A DNA stretch of 64,000 bases from Bradyrhizobium diazoefficiens (GCF_018131015.1 NZ_JAFCJJ010000011.1:145378-209377), one strand, 5' to 3'; shown: positions 42,569 to 52,190, counted from the stretch's first letter. Made by a program: numbers and translations. Notes: generated by a model not told the origin, from the sequence alone.

Positions 42569-43573
42569 ATGGTGGAATCGCGGGAAATTCGGCTGAAGAA
42601 CCGACCAGTCGGCATGCCAACAGCTGACGATTTCGAGTTGGCTACAGTTGAACTAGCTAAACCTGACGAAGGCCAAATTCAGGTCCGAAATATTTGGATG
42701 AGCGTTGATCCATATATGCGGGGCCGCATGAGTGATGCCCCCAACTACGTTCCGCCTTTTGCTCTTGGGGTGGTAATGCAGGGCGATGCTATTGGTGAAG
42801 TCGTATCATCCAACGATCCATCACTTAAGCCCGGCGATCTAGTCCAGAGCATGTACGGTTGGCGGGAGGCCTTCAATGCCCCCGCTACCAAGGTCCGCAA
42901 GTTAGATACTCACGGCTTGCCGGCCGAAGCCCTTTTGGGTGTAGCAGGGGTGCCGGGCCTAACGGCATACGTTGGGTTGCTGCACATTGCAGGCCTCCGA
43001 GAGGGTGACATCGTCTTTGTTTCCGGGGCCGCAGGTGCTGTGGGTTCAATGGCCTGCCAGATCGCTAAATTGAAGGGCCATAAGGTAATCGCTACTGCCG
43101 GAGGAGCAGCAAAGACTGCATTTCTAAAAAACGAGCTCGGGGTTGACGAGGTAATTGACTACAAAACCGTAACAGATCTGACTGCGGCGCTTGCCAAGGC
43201 CGTCCCCGACGGCATCGATGTCTATTTTGATAATGTTGGCGGTGAGCACCTCGACGCCGCGCTCGCTAATGCAAAGACGCTTGGCCGTTTCGCACTGTGC
43301 GGCATGATTTCCGATTACAATGCTGCTTCGCAGCCAAACGGTTCGCGCAACTTGTTTATGGCTGTGACCAGAAGTCTGCGCCTGCAGGGCTTTGTCATTT
43401 TGAACCACATGAACCTGCAACCAGCCTTCGCAAGAGATTTGGCAGCTTGGCATGCAGCAGGCAAGATCAAGTGGCGCCAAACCGTCCTTCATGGGATCGA
43501 ACAGGCACCGAATGCCTTCCTTGGGCTGTTTAAGGGTGAAAACACGGGAAAAATGCTCGTCAAGCTGGGTTGA
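42569..43573 (+). CDS. NADP-dependent oxidoreductase, MDR/leukotriene B4 dehydrogenase-like
   Basis: 334 aa. Medium-chain reductase without zinc ligands: WMSVDPYMRGRMSD near the N-terminus, the nucleotide-binding VFVSGAAGAVGSMACQIAKL, and VYFDNVGGEHLDAALAN, all typical of the CurA/PTGR class that reduces double bonds of enones with NADPH. The ATG follows GCGGAGA. Codon use is visibly more AT-rich (CTAGCT, GTTGAA, GGTAAT types) than in the neighbours, suggesting horizontal acquisition. It stands alone in accessory DNA. Confidence 0.9.
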   Translation: MVESREIRLKNRPVGMPTADDFELATVELAKPDEGQIQVRNIWMSVDPYMRGRMSDAPNYVPPFALGVVMQGDAIGEVVSSNDPSLKPGDLVQSMYGWREAFNAPATKVRKLDTHGLPAEALLGVAGVPGLTAYVGLLHIAGLREGDIVFVSGAAGAVGSMACQIAKLKGHKVIATAGGAAKTAFLKNELGVDEVIDYKTVTDLTAALAKAVPDGIDVYFDNVGGEHLDAALANAKTLGRFALCGMISDYNAASQPNGSRNLFMAVTRSLRLQGFVILNHMNLQPAFARDLAAWHAAGKIKWRQTVLHGIEQAPNAFLGLFKGENTGKMLVKLG

Positions 43574-44160
43574 CCCACGGCCGCGCGGTGATGAGCGGCG
43601 AGGTCTGCCTCTGGCCCATCGCATTTCGCGGCGATGCGGAATTTTGGTCGCTGTCGGCGCTTAGCGGACCTTGAGCACGGCCCGCCTTGTCTGTAACTGC
43701 AACAGTGGTTTTTCGTGGGGCAAAGATCCAGATTAATTGGAGTCGCGCGGTCCTCGCGCGTGCGGCGCGCTCAGACGGACCCGTGCGGCGTTGCGGAGGG
43801 GGCGCCATCCTTCGACCTTCCCCGACGCTCACGGCTCCTGGCGGACTTCGATCTGAGCCCGTGCGGAGGTGACCCAACGGAGACATGCTTTGCTTCCGGG
43901 CATAGCGCCTCTCTTCGACGAAAGTTCCGAACGAAGGCCCACCAAACTGTGAAATAGTCCAGGCAGCAGGCGTCGAACTCGCAAACCAAAACATTTCAGC
44001 CGACGGCCGATGACAAGGGAAAAGACGCCCTTTTTCGTTGAATCGACAATGACGCGAGAAGAATACGCTGAGCGGAGCCACGAACACGCGCTCGAACTTC
44101 TGAGGGGCGGCCGGGGATACACCTCCGCCTGGCGCAACGAGACGACTTCCGACTCGCCGG
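43574..44160. other. Gene-free stretch
   Basis: About 590 bp between the oxidoreductase and the signal peptidase fragment. Short open frames run on all strands, but none shows a ribosome site with coding bias or a family I know. It looks like decayed sequence. Confidence 0.4.
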
Positions 44161-44361
44161 ACCAGGGATCACACGCTCGACCCGGCCGATGATGTTGCCG
44201 AAAGGCACGTCACCCATCTGCGTTGGCATGCGGCTGTCGACCGAATTATCCCGGTTGTCGCCGATGACGAATAGTGCTCCTGCCGCCACGGTGTGAACAT
44301 TGTCGTTGTCGAGAGCCGACTGCGCCTGACAATCCAGCGTCTGGTAGCTGACACCGTTCTT
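44161..44361 (-). pseudogene. Signal peptidase I (lepB) C-terminal fragment
   Basis: The minus strand encodes FVIGDNRDNSVDSRMPTQMG followed by VPFGNIIGRVERVIPG, the box D/E region of type I signal peptidase. The membrane anchors and catalytic Ser and Lys boxes are absent, and no start lies before it in frame with the rest of the domain. It is a truncated duplicate; the functional gene must lie elsewhere. Confidence 0.7.
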
Positions 44362-44422
44362 CTTCTGGCTGGAAGATTATATCTGATCGGGTAGTGTGGT
44401 CATGCTTATGGCTTGGAAGCCC

Positions 44423-45295
44423 CTATTCGGAGCTGTTGTGCTGCTGCCAGCGCAGCAGATAGGCCTGCAGTCGCCAGATCACCGCCGACAGTGCAACCCC
44501 GACCACCATCAGGACGACCACGGCCACCATCATGCCGGCGGCCTCGCCGCGGGCCTCGGATTCGATGATGAGCCGGCCGATGCCACGTTCGGCGCCGATG
44601 AACTCGCCGACGATGACGCCGATCAAGGCAAAGGAAATCGCAGGCGTCAGCGAGGCGAACACCCAGGCCATGGTCGAGGGGATCACGACGGTGCGGGTGA
44701 TCTGCCATTCGCTGGCCCCCAACAGGCGCGCGGCGTTGACAAACCCTTCGTCGATCGAGCGCGCGCCTTCAAAGGTGTTGAAGAACACCAGGAACACCAC
44801 GACGATCCAGGAGGTCACGACCTTGGACATGTCGCCGATGCCGAAGGCGAGTACGATGATCGGCGCCAGGGCAATGCGCGGGATCGAATTCACCGCGGTG
44901 ATGAAGGGCTGAAAGATCGCGCTCAGCCGGTCGGAACGCCCGAGGATCAGGCCGACCGCAAAACCGCTGATCACGCCGGTGACGAAGCCGAAGAAGGTGT
45001 TTTGCAGCGTCACGGCAGTCGCAACCCAGAGATTGTTCTGGTTGCGCGCAAGACACTTGCTGAACTCGCCGTTCATCCAGCCGTTCCAGGCCCCGAGCTT
45101 CGAGGTCAGGCAGCTCTGCATCAGAAAATTTTCGAAGATCATCGATGGTTTTGAGACGAAGTAAGGATCGAGCAAATCCGGCACCAGCCACGGCAGCATC
45201 TTGTGCAGATCGTAGCCCCACTGCCAGATCGACAGCACGATCACGCAGATCGCGACCTGCCATCCCAGCGTGTTCAGCGTACGGTGACGCCTCAT
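44423..45295 (-). CDS. NitT/TauT-type ABC transporter permease
   Basis: 290 aa, six membrane helices, with the permease loop GFVNAARLLGASEWQITRTV (EAA-like). It belongs to the nitrate/sulfonate/taurine family (SsuC/TauC-like). It overlaps the ATPase gene by 4 bp and is the last gene of the leuCDB-transporter operon. An insertion of about 30 polar residues after the first helix (SCLTSKLGAWNGWMNGE) is longer than in SsuC. Substrate unknown; the operon hints at an organic acid or amide rather than a sulfonate. Confidence 0.87.
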   Translation of the reverse strand: MRRHRTLNTLGWQVAICVIVLSIWQWGYDLHKMLPWLVPDLLDPYFVSKPSMIFENFLMQSCLTSKLGAWNGWMNGEFSKCLARNQNNLWVATAVTLQNTFFGFVTGVISGFAVGLILGRSDRLSAIFQPFITAVNSIPRIALAPIIVLAFGIGDMSKVVTSWIVVVFLVFFNTFEGARSIDEGFVNAARLLGASEWQITRTVVIPSTMAWVFASLTPAISFALIGVIVGEFIGAERGIGRLIIESEARGEAAGMMVAVVVLMVVGVALSAVIWRLQAYLLRWQQHNSSE

Positions 45296-46125
45296 GCGCT
45301 GCGCCCCTTGACGAACTCCTCGCCGAGCGAATGCCAGATGTGCTGGAACAGTTCGGCGTAGCGCGGCGTCTCCCGCACCTTCACCGCATCGCGCGGGCGG
45401 GCGAAATCAACCTCGAACATGTCCTTGATGCGGCCCGGCCGCGCCGAGAACAGGATGATGCGATCGGCGAGCGTGAGCGCCTCGCCGAGATCGTGGGTTA
45501 CGAACAACACGGTCTGCTGCTCGCGCTCCCAGATCCTGAGCAGCACCTCGTGCATGTCGATCTTGGTGTGGGTGTCGAGCGCGCCGAACGGCTCGTCCAT
45601 CAACAATATCTGCGGCTCGACGATCAGCGTGCGCATCAGCGCGGCGCGCTGGCGCATGCCGCCCGACAGCGCCGAAGGATAGGCCTGCTCGAAGCCTGTG
45701 AGACCGGCCTGCGCCACGCAGGCCGCGATCCGTTCTTTCCGTTCGCGCTCGGGCACGCCGGCAAGCTGCAGGCCGTAGCCGATATTGTCGGCCACGGTGC
45801 GCCAGGGAAACAGCGTGTCGCGCTGGAAGACGTAACCGACACCCGGCGTCGCCTTGCCCGCCGCGATGCGCTTGCCGTCGATCAAGATCTCGCCGCCGCT
45901 CGGCCGGATCAGCGTCGCAATCATGTTGAGCACGGTGCTTTTGCCGGAGCCCGACGGCCCCAGCAGCGCGACGAACTCGCCACGGCGTACGCTGAACGAA
46001 ACGTCGCGGACGGCCTCGATGGTGGAGTTGCCGAACTGGAACGACTTGCTCAAACCCCGCACCTCGATCCGCTGAGGGTCCAGCGATCGCGGCGGCACGG
46101 CTGCGCTCGTCGGCTGAACGTTCAA
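45292..46125 (-). CDS. NitT/TauT-type ABC transporter ATPase
   Basis: 277 aa. Walker A GPSGSGKST, Q-loop YVFQRDTLFPWRTV, signature LSGGMRQRAALMR, Walker B ILLMDEPFGALD, and switch LFVTHDLGEAL. Family SsuB/TauB. It overlaps the permease gene by 4 bp (ATGA) and is itself overlapped by the binding-protein end, so the three are translationally coupled. Powers uptake of the solute captured by the preceding binding protein. Confidence 0.9.
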   Translation of the reverse strand: MNVQPTSAAVPPRSLDPQRIEVRGLSKSFQFGNSTIEAVRDVSFSVRRGEFVALLGPSGSGKSTVLNMIATLIRPSGGEILIDGKRIAAGKATPGVGYVFQRDTLFPWRTVADNIGYGLQLAGVPERERKERIAACVAQAGLTGFEQAYPSALSGGMRQRAALMRTLIVEPQILLMDEPFGALDTHTKIDMHEVLLRIWEREQQTVLFVTHDLGEALTLADRIILFSARPGRIKDMFEVDFARPRDAVKVRETPRYAELFQHIWHSLGEEFVKGRSA

Positions 46126-47168
46126 GCCGGATACGCCTTCCGTGCCGCATCGATGAAGGTGGGCACGACGACGTCGGCGATGGTCAGCGGCTTGATGCCG
46201 GTCATCTCGCGGAACCAGACCTTTTCGCCGCGCGCAAAGTCCGCCGCCTCGATCGAGGCCCGATAGTCCGTCACCTTCTGCAAGGCGGTGATCTCGAGCA
46301 GATTGGCATCGCGCGAGGTGCTGCCGACATAGGGCTCGATCGCGTCATGGATTTCGTCGGGCTTATGGGTCTTGATCCATTGCGTCGCGCGCCAGATCGC
46401 CGTGACGAAAGCCTGCATTTTTGCGGGATCCTTGTCGATCGTCGCCTGCGTCGAGAAGTGCGACGTCACCGGCACCTTGCCGCCGATATATTTGTTCCAG
46501 ATCGCTTCGTCAGTGCCGTCGAACAACAGCTCGCCCCAACCCTGCTGCCGACACTCGTTGAGCAGCGACAACGAAGAGACCAGGATGTCGGCCTGCTTCG
46601 ACTTCAGGGTGCCGAGCATGGTGTCGACATTGCCGGTGCCGATCCAGGTCACCTTCTCGTCCAATCCCATCGTTTCCATGTAGTAGGACGCCCAGACGTG
46701 GTTGGTGCCGCCGAGCGAGGAGACCGAGACGATCGGCTTGCGGCCGTCGGGCCGCTTCCATTGCGTGAAGGCCTCCAGCGTGTTGATGCCCTGGTCCTTC
46801 AGGTCCTTGCGGATGATGAACATCACCGAGCTCGACCGGGTATCGACCGGCATCAGCACGCGCCCGGCGCGGCCGCGGTTGGAGAGCTGCATCGGATGGG
46901 TGATGTCGCCAATGCCGATGTCGCCTTGCGAGGACGCGATGATCTCGCGCGTCTTCACGCCGCTGCCGCCCTGGATCAGCTTGCAATCGAGCCCGGCCTC
47001 CTTGAAGAAGCCGATGCGGTCGGCGACGAACTGCGTCTGGTAGACGGGGACGGCGACCGGATAGATCACGCGGCCGCTGGTGTCGGCGGCCCGTGCATGG
47101 CGACTTGCCACCGCCGCGGCCCCGCCTGCGACAATCGTCAGCACTGAGCGTCTGGAAATGTAGGCCAT
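46122..47168 (-). CDS. NitT/TauT-type ABC transporter substrate-binding protein
   Basis: 348 aa with a Tat-like signal ISRRSVLTIVAGGAAAVASR and cleavage near ARAAD. The mature part has the SsuA/ThiY fold features YQTQFVADRIGFFKEAGLD and LIQGGSGVKTREIIASSQGD. It collects an unknown solute in the periplasm. Its start codon shares a base with the leuB stop (TAATG), tying the transporter to leuCDB. The operon suggests the solute may be a 2- or 3-hydroxy dicarboxylate or an amide precursor. Confidence 0.87.
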   Translation of the reverse strand: MAYISRRSVLTIVAGGAAAVASRHARAADTSGRVIYPVAVPVYQTQFVADRIGFFKEAGLDCKLIQGGSGVKTREIIASSQGDIGIGDITHPMQLSNRGRAGRVLMPVDTRSSSVMFIIRKDLKDQGINTLEAFTQWKRPDGRKPIVSVSSLGGTNHVWASYYMETMGLDEKVTWIGTGNVDTMLGTLKSKQADILVSSLSLLNECRQQGWGELLFDGTDEAIWNKYIGGKVPVTSHFSTQATIDKDPAKMQAFVTAIWRATQWIKTHKPDEIHDAIEPYVGSTSRDANLLEITALQKVTDYRASIEAADFARGEKVWFREMTGIKPLTIADVVVPTFIDAARKAYPA

Positions 47169-48298
47169 TACGCAGGCTCCCTTGTCTTGCCGGCGACCTT
47201 GTCGAGCGCGCCGAGCACGGCATCGCCCATTTCCGCCGTGGTGAGTTTTTTCGCGCCCGGTTCGGCGATGTCGGCCGTCCGCGCGCCGGAGGCGAGCGCG
47301 GTCTGCACCGCCTTCTCCAGGAGATCCGCATCATCAGGCCGATCGAGCGTCAGGCGGAGCATCATCGCGACGCTCAGGATCGAGCCCAGGGGATTGGCGA
47401 TGCCCTGGCCGGCGATATCGGGCGCGCTGCCGTGCACGGGCTCGTAGAGCGCCTTGCGCCGGCCGTACCGGTCGACGGGACCCAGCGAAGCCGACGGCAG
47501 CATGCCGAGCGAACCCGACGCCATCGCCGCGCAATCCGACAGGATATCGCCGAAGATGTTGCCGGTGACCATCACGTCGAACTGCCGGGGATCGCGCACG
47601 ATCTGCATCGCGGCGTTGTCGACATAGAGATGGGTCAGCTCGACGTCGGAAAATTCCTCCTTGTGGAGCGCGATCACCTCCTCGCGCCAGAGCACGCTGG
47701 TCTCCAGCACATTGGCCTTGTCGACCGAGCAGACCTTGTTCCGGCGCGTGCGCGCCAGCTCGAACGCCGAGCGCGCCACGCGGCGGACCTGGTTGGTGGT
47801 GTATTGCTCGGTGTTGAAGCCGCGCCGCTGACCATCGGGCAATGTTTCGATGCCGCGCGGTTCGCCAAAATAGATGCCGCTCGTAAGTTCGCGGATGATG
47901 ACGAAATCAACGCCCCTGAGCACCTCGGCCTTCAGCGGCGCGGAGTCCGACAGTGCAGGGCTTGCGACGATCGGACGCAAATTGGCGTAGAGGTCATATT
48001 TGCTGCGCAGCGACAGGAGGCTTCCCGCCTTGCGCGCGGCGGGTGGCACCTCCTTGGTTTCCGGACCGCCGGTTGCGCCCCATAAAATGGCGTCTGCCTC
48101 GTCCATGGCCTCAACGGTATCGTCGGGCAGCACCTTGCCTGTCGCAAGATAGGGAACCACGCCATATTGCGCCTCGCGCAATGTCACAGGCACGCCGCGC
48201 CTGGCTGCGAACCAGTCGAGGACGCGCCGCGATTGCGCGGTGACCTCGGGGCCGATGCCCTCGCCGCCGACGACGGCGACCTTGATCATGTTGCTCAT
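47168..48298 (-). CDS. leuB: 3-isopropylmalate dehydrogenase-like protein
   Basis: 376 aa of the beta-decarboxylating dehydrogenase family: VAVVGGEGIGPEVTAQSRRV, the substrate-binding RSKYDLYANLRPI, VDKANVLETSVLWREEV, and the metal site NIFGDILSDCAAMASGSLG. The catalytic order fits 3-isopropylmalate oxidation in leucine synthesis. Because it sits with a transporter and amidase in an accessory region, it may be a second copy acting on a related malate (D-malate, methylmalate, tartrate relatives). Starts 4 bp inside the leuD end. Confidence 0.87.
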   Translation of the reverse strand: MSNMIKVAVVGGEGIGPEVTAQSRRVLDWFAARRGVPVTLREAQYGVVPYLATGKVLPDDTVEAMDEADAILWGATGGPETKEVPPAARKAGSLLSLRSKYDLYANLRPIVASPALSDSAPLKAEVLRGVDFVIIRELTSGIYFGEPRGIETLPDGQRRGFNTEQYTTNQVRRVARSAFELARTRRNKVCSVDKANVLETSVLWREEVIALHKEEFSDVELTHLYVDNAAMQIVRDPRQFDVMVTGNIFGDILSDCAAMASGSLGMLPSASLGPVDRYGRRKALYEPVHGSAPDIAGQGIANPLGSILSVAMMLRLTLDRPDDADLLEKAVQTALASGARTADIAEPGAKKLTTAEMGDAVLGALDKVAGKTREPA

Positions 48299-48930
48299 GC
48301 GCTGGTCCTTGCAAAGTGGATCCAGGGCCGCGCGCTGCGATCGGCGGTCTGGAAGGCACGGATGTCGCCGTCGCGCTGCAAGGTCATCTCGACCTCGTCG
48401 AGCCCCTGCAACAGACCTTCGCGGCGCCGTGGATCGATCTCGAATGCGTGCTGCGTTCCGGACGGCGATACGATCGTCTGCGCCTCCAGATCGATGCTGA
48501 TCCGGCCGGCCCCTTGCGTCGCCTCGATCTCTGCGGCCAGGGAATCGACGATCTCCTTGTCGACGACAACGGGCAGGATGCCGTTCTGAAAGCAATTGGA
48601 GAAGAAGATGTCGCCGAAGCCGGAGCCGATAATCGCGCGGATGCCGAGTTCCTGCAGCGACCATACCGCGCCCTCGCGCGACGAGCCGCAGCCGAAATTC
48701 GGACCGGTGACGAGAATTTCGGCCTGCCGGTACGGCTCCCGGTTCAGGATGAAGTCGGGGTTTTCCGCGCCGTCCGCCAGATAGCGCAGCGAGCCGAACG
48801 CCCATTTGCCGAGCGTGCCGCGGACGGAGTTTCCGACCAGGCGCTCGATGCGGATGATCACGTCGGTGTCGATATTGCCGCGCATGATCGGAGCAGCAAC
48901 CGCCGTGACCTTGTTGAACGGCTTCGGCAT
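48295..48930 (-). CDS. leuD: 3-isopropylmalate dehydratase small subunit-like protein
   Basis: 211 aa, normal LeuD length. Motifs: AAPIMRGNIDTDVIIRIERL, LVTGPNFGCGSSREGAVWSL and GSGFGDIFFSNCFQNGILPV, all part of the aconitase swivel domain. It forms the active hydro-lyase with LeuC, isomerising 2- and 3-alkylmalates. The stop of leuC and this ATG nearly touch (TGAGATG), and leuB overlaps its end by 4 bp. See leuB for doubt about the pathway. Confidence 0.9.
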   Translation of the reverse strand: MPKPFNKVTAVAAPIMRGNIDTDVIIRIERLVGNSVRGTLGKWAFGSLRYLADGAENPDFILNREPYRQAEILVTGPNFGCGSSREGAVWSLQELGIRAIIGSGFGDIFFSNCFQNGILPVVVDKEIVDSLAAEIEATQGAGRISIDLEAQTIVSPSGTQHAFEIDPRRREGLLQGLDEVEMTLQRDGDIRAFQTADRSARPWIHFARTSA

Positions 48931-48931
48931 C

Positions 48932-50341
48932 TCAACGCCCCATGGTCCGGACGTCGGCGATGGCGCCGGCGATCGCGGAGGCGGCCGCGCTTGCCGGGCT
49001 TGCCAGATGCGTGCGCGCGCGCGGCCCCTGCCGGCCGACGAAATTGCGATTTGATGTCGAGACCGAGCGCTGCCCGGGCGCCACCACTTCGCCGTTGGCG
49101 GCAAGGCACATCGAGCAGCCGGGTTCGCGCCATTCGAAGCCGGCTTCGGTAAAGATCCTGTCGAGCCCTTCGGCCACGGCTTGACGCTTGACGTTTTCCG
49201 AGCCCGGCACGACCCATGCCCGCACATTGGGCGCGACCCGGCGGCCGCGCGCCACGTCGGCGGCCGCGCGCAGGTCGCTCAGGCGGCTGTTGGTGCATGA
49301 GCCGATGAAGACCCAATCGATCGGGGTGCCCGCAATCGGCGCACCACCCTGCAATCCCATATAGTCGAGCGCGGTTTCGACGGCGGCGCGGCGCGCAGGG
49401 TCTTCGATGGCCCCGGGATCGGGAATACGGCCATCGACCCCGATGACATGTTCGGGACTGATGCCCCAGGTCACCTGCGGAATGATCTTTTCGACGTCGA
49501 TCTCGACCTCGCGGTCGAACGTCGCGTCCGCATCGCTCGCAAGCTCGCGCCACGCCTCGACCGCCTGCTCCCACATCGCTCCTTTCGGAGCGTAGGTACG
49601 GCCGCGCAGGAATTCGAACGTCGTCTCGTCGGGCGCGACCATGCCCACCTTGGCGCCGAGCTCGATCGAGAGATTGCAGATCGTCAATCGTCCCTCGACG
49701 GCCAAGTCGCGGATGGCGCTGCCGGCATATTCGACGGCATAGCCGGTGCCCCCGGCTGCACCGACTTGCCCGATCAACGCCAGGATCATGTCCTTCGCGG
49801 TCACTCCGGGCGGAAGCCGCCCCTCGAACCTGACGCGCATGGTCTTCGGACGGCGCTGGATCAGCGTTTGCGTCGCCAGCACGTGGGTGAGTTCGCTCGA
49901 GCCGATGCCGAACGCCAGCGCCCCCAGTCCGCCATGGGTGCAGGTGTGGCTGTCGCCGCAGACGATCGTGCAACCCGGCAGGCTGAGGCCGAGCTCGGGC
50001 CCGATGACATGGACGATGCCCTGGCCGGGCTGGTCGACGTCGAACATCCGGATGCCGCTTGCCGCGGTCTCCGCCCTGAGCGCGGCCAGCAATTCCTGCC
50101 CGATCCTGCTGGTGCCGGACCGGCCAGGCGCGGTGGAAATGGCGTGATCCGGGGTCGCAAAGGTCAGTTCGGGATTATGGACGCTCAGGCCCCTGCTCTT
50201 GAGGTCGAGCAGTCCGCGCGAGCCACCGAGATCGTGCAGGAGATGGCGGTCGATGTGGATGAGATCGGTATCCTCGCTGACGCGCGCAACGACATGCTGG
50301 TCCCAGATCTTGGCCAGCATTGAGCGACCCGCCTTTTCCAA
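48932..50341 (-). CDS. leuC: 3-isopropylmalate dehydratase large subunit-like protein
   Basis: 469 aa. Aconitase-family core: IVCGDSHTCTHGGLGALAFG (first Fe-S cysteine region), FIGSCTNSRLSDLRAAA and EPGCSMCLAANGE for the 4Fe-4S ligands, and STSNRNFVGRQG near the C-terminus. Reads close to E. coli LeuC over its length. A TTG with GGGAGGACAG upstream is preferred as start; the ATG at 50320 has a weaker site. First of the leuCDB-transporter genes; an amidase gene lies 219 bp upstream on the same strand. Confidence 0.9.
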   Translation of the reverse strand: MEKAGRSMLAKIWDQHVVARVSEDTDLIHIDRHLLHDLGGSRGLLDLKSRGLSVHNPELTFATPDHAISTAPGRSGTSRIGQELLAALRAETAASGIRMFDVDQPGQGIVHVIGPELGLSLPGCTIVCGDSHTCTHGGLGALAFGIGSSELTHVLATQTLIQRRPKTMRVRFEGRLPPGVTAKDMILALIGQVGAAGGTGYAVEYAGSAIRDLAVEGRLTICNLSIELGAKVGMVAPDETTFEFLRGRTYAPKGAMWEQAVEAWRELASDADATFDREVEIDVEKIIPQVTWGISPEHVIGVDGRIPDPGAIEDPARRAAVETALDYMGLQGGAPIAGTPIDWVFIGSCTNSRLSDLRAAADVARGRRVAPNVRAWVVPGSENVKRQAVAEGLDRIFTEAGFEWREPGCSMCLAANGEVVAPGQRSVSTSNRNFVGRQGPRARTHLASPASAAASAIAGAIADVRTMGR

Positions 50342-50560
50342 GACTGTCCTCCCTCGGCTTCCCTTAGCCGGCGGCGAAACCGCCGATTGCCGCTTGGCGC
50401 GGACTTGCGTTGAAGCCATCAAAGCATGACAGGCGGCGGCTCGGCTAGGGCCCCAACAGGCTATGTCGCCAAATTCCAAGGGCAGACCGGTGGCGAGTTC
50501 GGCGAGGCGGATTCTCGAACAGCGGCCGGCCCCAAAAGCCGGCCGTGTCGGTGGTTCCGA

Positions 50561-52015
50561 TCAGGCCTCGCCGCCGGCGAAGATGTCCTTCTTGATGACC
50601 GCGTGAACGCCCCAGTTTCCGTCCACGACCTGCGTGATCCCGAAGTCGACGCCGATCGTGATCAGGGAGATCGCCTCGTCCTCGGTCAGCTTCTTGGTCG
50701 TCATCAGGAATTTGCGCATCTTCCGGAACGCATCGCGCAAGGCGAGGTCGACCGACGATTTCGAGTAGATGTCCGACTGCGCCTTGTCTCCGAGTTCGGT
50801 GAGATAATTGGCGAAGCTGAAGCCGTGCACGAGCCACTCGTCCCTGGTTTCCAGCATCGGATAGTCGAGGGCTTCGAGCGCGGTGCCGACGAGATCGGCC
50901 TTCTTGTGCAGGATGACCTGGAAGGTGCCGTTCAGCGAGCTTTCGATGGCCGTGCCGCACAGCTCGGAATCGCCCTGCGAGGCGTGCGGGTCGCCGACGG
51001 ACAACAGGCCGCCTTCGACCGCGACCGGATAATACATCGTGGCGCCCTTGCCGATCCGCCAATTGTCGATGTTGCCGCCGGTATAGCTCGGCGGAATGGA
51101 ATCGACGATGTCGGCTTCCTTTGGCGCCAGCCCGATCACGCCGAAATGCGGACGGATCGGAATGCGCACGTTCTTCAGGATGCCGTGGTTCTCCTTGATC
51201 GTGGCGTGATCGACGGGGACGCCGGGATAGTCGATGGTCTTGTGCACCACGCCCGAAGGGTCGGTCTGGGGCGTCCATCGGAAATTGTACACGGCCTTGG
51301 CCCAGTTGCGTTCGCCGGACGCATCGACCTCGTAGATCGTGATCACTTCGCGCGGCTTGGGCTCGGTCAACAGGTCGTTGTAGTGAAAACCCCACCAGGC
51401 GGCCGCGTTGCTGCCGAAGGCCTTTCCCGGATATTGCGGATTGGCGCAAGGCCGCGGCATAACGTCGATGATGCGCAGCTCGAGCACGTCACCCTCCTCC
51501 GCGCCGCGGACGTAGACCGGGCCGGTGCAGATGTGCACGCCGAGGCCCTCGCCGGCGCCACGGCCGAACAGCGAGGCGTCCATCGGTCCTGCGCCGCGCC
51601 GGTTGACGCCCTTCTTCTCCTTGGTCCACAGGAACACGCTCTCGGCGCCGGGGTCGCCCTTCACCATGCGCTCGGCGTCGTCGTTGGCATGGTGGGTCAG
51701 CGCCTCGATGGTGATGAAGTCGCCGGAATCGATCTCGACCTGCGGCTTCAATTTCTTGCTGAAATAGCCCCAGTGCACCGTGTCGGCATTCGCAGGCAAA
51801 TGGTGATAGGACCGCTTGGCCGGCTGGTTCTTCTCGGCGGCGGCCGCCATCTGCGGCGTCACCAGCGAAATGCCGCCCGCGGTCATCGCTGCCGCGCCTC
51901 CGGCGGCGACGAAGCCGGATCTCAGGAACGAGCGGCGTTCCCGATCGAGCGTTTCCTTGAACTTGCGATGATGCAATTCGAATTCCGGACAGTTCTTGTC
52001 GTCACCCGCGCACAT
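50561..52015 (-). CDS. Tat-exported acetamidase/formamidase-family protein
   Basis: 484 aa. A twin-arginine signal RERRSFLRSGFVAAGGAAA near residues 26-44 implies periplasmic location, whereas FmdA/AmdA formamidases are usually cytoplasmic. Family motifs: ADTVHWGYFSKKLKPQVEID, GPVYVRGAEEGDVLELRI, then FGVIGLAPKE and GDPHASQGDSELCGTAIE. It should hydrolyse a short-chain amide outside the membrane, giving acid and ammonia. AGGAGGGATCCG fixes the start. Located upstream of leuCDB in the same direction, perhaps in one operon with the transporter. Confidence 0.87.
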   Translation of the reverse strand: MCAGDDKNCPEFELHHRKFKETLDRERRSFLRSGFVAAGGAAAMTAGGISLVTPQMAAAAEKNQPAKRSYHHLPANADTVHWGYFSKKLKPQVEIDSGDFITIEALTHHANDDAERMVKGDPGAESVFLWTKEKKGVNRRGAGPMDASLFGRGAGEGLGVHICTGPVYVRGAEEGDVLELRIIDVMPRPCANPQYPGKAFGSNAAAWWGFHYNDLLTEPKPREVITIYEVDASGERNWAKAVYNFRWTPQTDPSGVVHKTIDYPGVPVDHATIKENHGILKNVRIPIRPHFGVIGLAPKEADIVDSIPPSYTGGNIDNWRIGKGATMYYPVAVEGGLLSVGDPHASQGDSELCGTAIESSLNGTFQVILHKKADLVGTALEALDYPMLETRDEWLVHGFSFANYLTELGDKAQSDIYSKSSVDLALRDAFRKMRKFLMTTKKLTEDEAISLITIGVDFGITQVVDGNWGVHAVIKKDIFAGGEA

Positions 52016-52190
52016 CGGATCCCTCCTGGTTTGAACGTGCAGTCCACGAGCGTATTCATCCCATCGCAGTCATCGAACAGCCCGCGTGCATCACACCGGC
52101 TTGACCCGAGGACCGCGATGTCGCGCAGCATAGCCAGAGAGAGGAGCAGGCCCCGCCCATTGCCTGAGCATCCCGTGCTCAACCTTTGAG

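Noticed and set aside
50426..52189. A 587-aa open frame on the plus strand
   Set aside because: Antisense of the Tat amidase gene, which has clear motifs and a ribosome site.
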